37,722 nucleotides of DNA from Gammaproteobacteria bacterium (lineage in GTDB: Bacteria; Pseudomonadota; Gammaproteobacteria; Pseudomonadales; Halieaceae), in the NCBI GenBank assembly GCA_030433415.1, contig JAUIMF010000029.1, positions 1-37,722 of the forward strand. The letters run 5' to 3'. The notes under the pieces were generated by a model that saw only the letters and a program-made list of their open reading frames with translations, was not told where the DNA came from and did no database searches. This document shows, piece by piece, positions 35,913 through 37,722 of the stretch (position 1 is its first letter; each line of letters starts with the position of its first letter). The position numbers and the translations under genes are program-made.

Positions 35913-37722
35913 ATGCACACCATGAAAAAAACCGCCATCGCCGTGGCACTGGCCGCTGCCCTGCCAAATCTGGCCCAGGCCCAGCTCGAAGAAGTCATCG
36001 TTACCGCAACGAAGCGGGAAGCCTCGGCGCAGGATCTGCCATTCTCTATCAACGCGCAGACTGCTGAAGATATCCAGCGTAACAATGTCTTCAATCTTGA
36101 GGACCTGTCGCGCAACGTTGCAGGCCTGGCAATCCAGAATCTCGGCCCCGGCCAGAGCCAGATGTCGATTCGCGGCGTGTCCGCCGGTCAGATCGTTCGT
36201 GACCAGCCCGGTGTGAAAGAGCAGGTGGGGGTGTATCTGGACGAAACGGTCATTTCCCTGTCACTGTTCACGCCCGACCTGGACCTGTATGACCTGCAGC
36301 GTGTTGAAACACTGCGCGGTCCCCAGGGCACACTGTTCGGCTCAGGGTCTGTGGGCGGTACGATCCGCTTCATTACGCAACAGCCGGATCTTGACGAGTT
36401 CAGCGGATCCATCGAAGCCAATGCCAACACGCTGACCGATGGCGACAGTGGCGGCCACCTCAAGGGTCACATCAATGTACCGGTGTCTGACACGGTTGCC
36501 GTTCGCGCTGTAGCCTACGGCACAGAGTACGCCGGGTGGATCGATGCGCTGGGCGAGAACAACTCGCTGCAGCGTGACGTCAATACGGGCAATCGCTACG
36601 GCGGCCGCGTGGCCCTGACCTGGGCGCCCACCGAGAACCTGACGATCACGCCGCGCGTGGTCTATCAGGAAATCGAAGCGGATGGCTTCAACCGCCAGGA
36701 AGTGTTCAGCCTGTACGCCAACCCCTACACCACGACCCGTCCGGCGATTCAGCTTGGCGAGCGGCAACAGTACCTGCGCCTGCGCGAGGAGTTCACAGAC
36801 GAAACCCTCATCGCTGACATGGTGGTGAACTGGGATCTGGGCGGCGCGGTCGCGACCTATGCCGGGAGCTATACGGATCGCGAAATTCTCGTTTCCCGTG
36901 ACGCCAGCGCACTGACGGGTTCCGTATCGGTGGATCTGGGGTATCCCGAATCCGCAGTGTTGTTGCCGTCGAATCTTCGCGACACGACGACGCTGGAGCA
37001 ATACACCCACGAATTCCGCATCGCGTCTAACAACGAAGGCAGCGTGAACTGGGTACTGGGCGTGTTCTACTCCGATCTGGAGCGCAACTATGCCCAGCGC
37101 CTGCCTACGCCGGGTTATGCCGCAGTCACCGATGCGGTGCTGGGATTTGGAACCTCCGCGGCGGTATCCAATGGCTATCAACCCAATTCGCCTTACAACT
37201 CTGACCTGCCCTACGACATTGAGCAGCTCGCGATCTTCGGCGAAGCCACCTGGTCGCCGACGGAGCGCCTGGATCTGACCTTTGGCGGGCGCTGGTACGA
37301 CTTTGAAGAAACACGCCGGTTCACCAGTGGCGGCCTGTTCTCCAACGGCGACGACCAGATCGATGACACCGCCTCAGACGGGTTCAATCCCCGCTTCATG
37401 GCCAGCTACGCGGTGAATGAAGACATGTCTGTGAACGCCCAGGCGTCCAAGGGCTTCCGTCTCGGTGGCGTGAACGATCCTCTCAACGCGGGGCTCTGCG
37501 ATCCCGGTGACCTCGACACCTTCGGCAGCTTCCAGGCCTACGATGACGAGACCATGTGGAACTACGAACTGGGCTTCAAATCCCAGTTCAGCCGCTTCCA
37601 GTTCAATGCGGCCGTCTTCTATACCGAGATGGAAGACCTGCAGGTAACGCTGGACGCGGGTTCGTGCTCTTCGCGTATCTCGTTCAACGTTGAAGAAGCC
37701 CATACGCTGGGCGCAGAGTGGG
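35913..37722 (+). CDS. TonB-dependent outer-membrane receptor, 3' end outside the window
   Basis: 603 codons are present and the frame is open at the right edge. The ATG at 35913 has AGGAG 6 bases upstream. Signal peptide about residues 1-23 (ALPNLAQA-Q). A TonB-box-like EEVIVTATKR follows, then a plug domain (SIRGVSAGQ, YDLQRVETLRGPQGTLFGSGSVGGTIRFIT), then beta-barrel strands. It belongs to the large FecA/OMR family that imports siderophores, vitamins or oligosaccharides; no substrate motif is visible. The left neighbour is a class II aldolase, so a carbon-substrate role is possible but unproven. A weak TAAAAT (35859-35864) may be its -10. Confidence 0.94.
   Translation, partial: MHTMKKTAIAVALAAALPNLAQAQLEEVIVTATKREASAQDLPFSINAQTAEDIQRNNVFNLEDLSRNVAGLAIQNLGPGQSQMSIRGVSAGQIVRDQPGVKEQVGVYLDETVISLSLFTPDLDLYDLQRVETLRGPQGTLFGSGSVGGTIRFITQQPDLDEFSGSIEANANTLTDGDSGGHLKGHINVPVSDTVAVRAVAYGTEYAGWIDALGENNSLQRDVNTGNRYGGRVALTWAPTENLTITPRVVYQEIEADGFNRQEVFSLYANPYTTTRPAIQLGERQQYLRLREEFTDETLIADMVVNWDLGGAVATYAGSYTDREILVSRDASALTGSVSVDLGYPESAVLLPSNLRDTTTLEQYTHEFRIASNNEGSVNWVLGVFYSDLERNYAQRLPTPGYAAVTDAVLGFGTSAAVSNGYQPNSPYNSDLPYDIEQLAIFGEATWSPTERLDLTFGGRWYDFEETRRFTSGGLFSNGDDQIDDTASDGFNPRFMASYAVNEDMSVNAQASKGFRLGGVNDPLNAGLCDPGDLDTFGSFQAYDDETMWNYELGFKSQFSRFQFNAAVFYTEMEDLQVTLDAGSCSSRISFNVEEAHTLGAEW

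Overview
The window looks like a chromosome segment from a marine gammaproteobacterium, most likely of the OM60/NOR5 (Halieaceae) or a related cellvibrionalean lineage. That placement is inferred from protein content and gene order (the tadA-mltF-purL neighbourhood, suhB-trmJ-iscS, ndk-rlmN-pilW-ispG-hisS-yfgM-bamB-der, a roughly 530-residue isocitrate lyase and a TonB receptor); it was not tested by a database search. I see no tRNA, rRNA, insertion sequence, phage gene or CRISPR array. Coding density is very high, and many genes are joined by 4-base ATGA overlaps.

Layout. 1-1190 (-): a secreted DUF3604 protein cut by the left edge. 1398-3392: a membrane GGDEF/EAL protein. 3470-6742: a retropepsin-like lipoprotein, a 7TM inactive-transglutaminase protein and an ATP-grasp ligase, a recurring but poorly understood trio. 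6778-8246: an IspZ/YciB-like membrane protein with an extra N-terminal domain, then tadA. 8243-9682 (-): mltF. 9780-13643: purL. 13788-16594: secDF. 16625-17419 (-): suhB. 17548-19478: trmJ-iscS. 19674-27795: ndk, rlmN, pilW, ispG, hisS, yfgM, bamB, der. 28097-31461: a GIN-domain protein, a YtrA-type GntR regulator and an ABC exporter pair. 31596-33188: aceA with a clear terminator. 33323-35733: a cysteine-repeat secreted protein, a hotdog thioesterase, an HxlR regulator and a class II aldolase. 35913-37722: a TonB-dependent receptor cut by the right edge.

How it fits together. The centre is a housekeeping block (translation, tRNA modification, isoprenoid synthesis, outer-membrane assembly, protein export). 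It resembles the E. coli 56.9-57.6 min region with pieces missing: iscR, iscU, iscA, hscBA and fdx are absent beside iscS, and rodZ is absent between pilW and ispG. The flanks are more accessory, with envelope and nutrient-acquisition genes. The most distinctive observations are: the retropepsin/7TM/ATP-grasp operon; the GIN-GntR-ABC operon with a 26-bp imperfect palindrome over its own -10 element; the small secreted protein made of 19-residue repeats each holding two cysteines; the stripped-down ISC locus; a terminator-like hairpin in the aceA leader; and an apparently leaderless mltF. Nothing here can be called a wholly new system from sequence alone. The trio and the cysteine-repeat protein are the best candidates for undescribed biology.
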